DNA from: a virus
Length of the DNA stretch: 40,144 nucleotides
IMG/VR virus record: IMGVR_UViG_3300025889_000285
Location: 1 to 40,144 of that record
Reading direction: 5' to 3' (one strand)
This document shows positions 37,428 to 40,144 of the stretch, in pieces. Position 1 is the first letter of the stretch, and each line of letters starts with the position of its first letter. A model generated the notes under the pieces. That model was not told the origin of the DNA. It saw only the letters and a program-made list of their open reading frames with translations, and did no database searches. A program made the translations under genes and the position numbers.

Positions 37428-38009
37428 ATGAATCTTCAAGACTACCTTTCGATGCTCAATCCAAACATCAAAGCTAAACTGCAAAGCGGTATGTTGCAGA
37501 ATGGCGCAAATCCATTGATGCCACAACAAACTCAAAACCCATTGCAAAATCGTCCTATGACTGCCATGGGGCGAGGTATTGGCGGACAACTGCCGCAGAT
37601 TCCTGGCATGGGGATGAACGCTCGACCAGCCATGAATGGAACAATGCCAACAATGCCGACAATGGCACAAGGCTCACCACCCGCCATGACGGGAACAATG
37701 CCGACAATGGCACAGGGTACGCCACCTGCCATCCCAAGGCCGCCAATGACCGGCGGCATGCCTCCGTACAAACCGCCTGCACAACAACAGGCTCAAGCTG
37801 GGGCAGCGTCGCCATCATACACCGCCAAACAAATACAAGGCATGTATAGCGCGGGTTTGGGTGATACAGATACACAAGGCATAAAAAATAGGCCGCCGGC
37901 AGGATTTAACCAATGGGTTAACGCTGGCATGTCGGAAGATGTACCCTCAGTGTACAAATTTATCAATGGCAATTATCAGTTAGTGCCAGATTTTAGCAAG
38001 TGGCTTTGA
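37428..38009 (+). CDS. Pro/Met/Gln-rich virion protein, 193 aa
   Basis: ATG 37428 follows AGGAAATAAC. After a helical start (MNLQDYLSMLNPNIKAKLQS) the middle is low-complexity with tandem units GTMPTMAQGSPPAM (about 70-105) and Pro/Gln stretches. It ends in a folded domain of about 60 residues (GIKNRPPAGFNQWVNAGMSE, VYKFINGNYQLVPDF). Likely unstructured linker plus a small binding domain; probably packaged in the virion. Function unknown. Confidence 0.72.
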   Translation: MNLQDYLSMLNPNIKAKLQSGMLQNGANPLMPQQTQNPLQNRPMTAMGRGIGGQLPQIPGMGMNARPAMNGTMPTMPTMAQGSPPAMTGTMPTMAQGTPPAIPRPPMTGGMPPYKPPAQQQAQAGAASPSYTAKQIQGMYSAGLGDTDTQGIKNRPPAGFNQWVNAGMSEDVPSVYKFINGNYQLVPDFSKWL

Positions 38010-38437
38010 CGCATTTTCACGGTGTGCCTGCTGAAGACGTGATAAAAGTCGCGCCGTTGATCCTCCCTTTGCTGAAAAAGCCCATCGAGAGAATGAAGAT
38101 GGGCAGGTACTACCGTCCAGAAGATGTGATTGAAAAATGCCTCACTCGCCATTGGCAGTGTTGGGTCGCCTGGTCAGATGAAGGGATTGACGCGGTGTTC
38201 ATCACCTACATCGAGGTTTTTCCGACAGGGCACAAAACTTTAACCATCTTTCTGATTGGTGGGAATAAAATCAAGGAATGGTACGTCCCGGCCTGGACGC
38301 AATTCAAAGCCTTTGCCAAGGAACACGATTGCCAGGAAATCATCGGCATGGGACGAAAAGGCTGGGTCAAAACACTAAACAACTATGTCGATGAGCATGA
38401 CATTGAAGACAGGTATTCTTTTGCGGTGAACTTATGA
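38000..38437 (+). CDS. GNAT-like phage protein, about 145 aa
   Basis: The product has a compact alpha/beta pattern with no His/Asp enzyme triad: YRPEDVIEKCLTRHWQCWVA, IEVFPTGHKTLTIFLIGGNK and EHDCQEIIGMGRKGWVKTLN. This resembles the N-acetyltransferase-like protein found just before the large internal gene in many podoviruses. GTG 38000 or TTG 38006 overlaps the previous gene. Its stop overlaps the next start by one base. Role unknown. Confidence 0.7.
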   Translation: MALTHFHGVPAEDVIKVAPLILPLLKKPIERMKMGRYYRPEDVIEKCLTRHWQCWVAWSDEGIDAVFITYIEVFPTGHKTLTIFLIGGNKIKEWYVPAWTQFKAFAKEHDCQEIIGMGRKGWVKTLNNYVDEHDIEDRYSFAVNL

Positions 38438-40144
38438 AAATTACCACCTATGCAGTTTATGACTTCGCCACAGGGGAACTGTTGGAGGAAGAATCTTACG
38501 ACTATTTTGGGCCTGTTTCTGAGGCCAAAAAGGGCGGGGGTGGGTCTTCCACCCAGACCATCCAAAAAGCGGACCCGTGGGCGGGCGTACAGGATGATCT
38601 GAATGCCTTTTATGCGAAAGTAAACGAATGGGGTTATGGCGCACCGACTGCTCAATGGGCTTTCACCTTGCCGCAGGATGGCTGGTATCCGAAAGATCCT
38701 ATTGTCAACTACCAGAATCAACACTGGTTATCTGGCACGGGTTTATACACCGATTCGTTGAACAACATCGCACAGATGCAGGCCGCGCAAATCTCACCGT
38801 TTCAGAATCTGACCGATCTGTATGCGGCAACTTTGTCGAATCCGTACCGGTCCGGTATGCCCACAGACATGGCGAGCGCCTATTCAACGCCCTGGTCGAA
38901 TTTGAATTATGGCGATTATCTGGGCGATGCGGCCCTAAGCGCCGGTTATTATCAGCCGCAATTATCGAATAATCTCAGCCAAAGCTCATGGAATGACATA
39001 GGCAATTATTTGGGGCAAGGCATGGCCCTGACAGGCGGGCTGTGGAGTGGTCCTCAAGCCGGGTTATACGGTGGGGATCGTTATGGCGCACAAGTCCTGC
39101 AGAATGCACAAAGTCTGTGGGGCGGTCCACAGGGCAGTTTTGACGCCGGGAACCAATATGCCGCAAATGCCTTGAATGCAGCGGGTGCAATGTGGAGTGG
39201 TCCGAGCAATGACTGGTCTTCGATTTATGCCGGAACGCCAAATTACGTCAATGCCGCATCTTATCTAAATCAAGCGAATTCACTCTTACCCGATTATCGA
39301 AACCTTGAAAGCACAATTAATTTTGAAGACGCGAACCCTTACCTGGAACAACAAATCTCGGACATGCGCGACAACGCCCAGAAAGAACTGGCGCGGCAAC
39401 AACTTCAAAACCAGGACATTGCCCAACAAGCCGGACAGCTAGGATCAAGTCGGGATGTGATGCAGGAAATGCTGTTAAACGTGGATTCCTCGAAAGCTAT
39501 GAATCAGGCTGAAACGTCCATGCGCGCTCAAGCCTGGGATGCGATGTTACGTGAACAGACAGCGCGGGGCCAGATTGAGGCTCAAAATCAAGCTAATATT
39601 CTGGGTTACTTGGGGCAAGGCTATCAGGGCGCGTTAGGTTATGGGCAGGGCATGGCCGGGACGCAAGCGGATTTACAGGCGGCAATGGCACAGGCGGCAA
39701 TGGGCTATTCACAGGGGCTGCAAGGGCTGGGCAGTCAATATGCCGCATCGGCCTTGGGTGATGCACTTGGCTTCCAGGGCACAATGGCAGGGCTGGGCAG
39801 TGAATACGGACTCACTCAAAACCAACTGATGCAGGATTATGCTAAGTCCGCATTAGGCACAAGCGCGGATCAACAACGAGCCTTCGCGCAACTTGGTACA
39901 CAACTCGGGATGAACAGCGATCAGTTGCGCCAAGCCTATGCTTCAGGCGCATTGGGCGACATCCTGGGGTATCAGGGCCAGATGACAGGCACACAGGCGG
40001 ACTTCCTGCGTTCCGGAGAAGACACTGCTGCGAATTACGATGTCAATCTGCAATCGTTGAATCAGGATTACCTGAAGAATGCGCTCAATCAGGCACTTGG
40101 ATTCACCGGCACGATGACGGGCACACAGGCGGGGTATTTGTCCG
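38437..40144 (+). CDS. Large repeat-rich virion protein, N-terminal part (continues at 1-681)
   Basis: ATG 38437 shares a base with the previous stop. The frame is open to the end of the window and continues in frame at base 1 to the stop at 681, giving about 744 residues. The N terminus is a distinct acidic stretch (KITTYAVYDFATGELLEEES) with a Gly/Ser hinge. The remainder has Ala/Gly/Gln/Tyr blocks such as ALGDALGFQGTMAGLGSEYG repeated every 30-45 residues and a charged helix at about 310-380 (QQISDMRDNAQKELARQQLQ). It is probably a tail-tip or ejected internal protein of the podovirus type; the exact role is inferred. Confidence 0.8.
39991..40144. repeat. Terminal direct repeat (right copy)
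   Basis: Equivalent to 1-154 with differences at 40117 and 40119. See the left copy for the circular-map interpretation. Confidence 0.9.

Overview
The window is a complete genome of a temperate, lambdoid, podovirus-like tailed phage, apparently assembled as a circle. The last 154 bases repeat the first 154 with two mismatches, so the unique length is about 39,990 bp. One virion gene (about 744 codons) runs off the right end and finishes at the left end. The host is probably a proteobacterium. The clues are an attP made of the 3' half of a proteobacterial-type tRNA-Lys(UUU) gene, lambda-like early control, Shine-Dalgarno starts and integron-type attC sites. The exact host cannot be read from the sequence.

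Layout. 1-3726: virion proteins that look like internal or ejection proteins, ending in a terminator. 3789-4921: lysis operon (holin, membrane coiled-coil protein, tiny membrane peptide, M15 peptidase). 4918-13069, minus strand: a leftward early/lysogeny operon. Read from its promoter it holds a small membrane protein, an ERF annealing protein, a PD-(D/E)XK exonuclease, an AT-rich four-gene module (PP-loop/PAPS-reductase-like protein, ectoine-synthase-like cupin fused to ParB, and two small partners), a protein with an SSB-like tail, a patch of small genes separated by attC-like integron recombination sites, a small HTH protein, a DUF4224 protein and a tyrosine integrase beside attP. 12660-13480: immunity region with divergent repressor and Cro-like genes, a matching operator in both early promoters, and a folded RNA plus terminator behind cro. 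13481-17968: rightward early genes, with a J-domain protein, an O-like initiator carrying an iteron origin, a P-like loader, small genes, an attC site, a NinG-like HNH protein and a Q-like late regulator. 17988-38437 and on through the junction: late genes, namely terminase, P22-like portal, scaffold, a 2OG-Fe(II) oxygenase, N4-gp56-type coat, a six-gene glycosyltransferase/methyltransferase island, a mini C2H2 zinc finger, tail adaptor, repeat-rich fibres and a tail-tube-like protein.

How it works together. A repressor would silence both early promoters in the lysogen, and the integrase would recombine attP with a host tRNA-Lys gene. After induction the rightward genes start replication at the iterons in the O-like gene and end with a Q-like antiterminator. 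Q would act at the promoter/terminator pair ahead of terminase and switch on the late genes. The most unusual elements are the cupin-ParB/PP-loop module, the attC sites, and a tandem array of hairpins with one conserved loop just before the coat gene.
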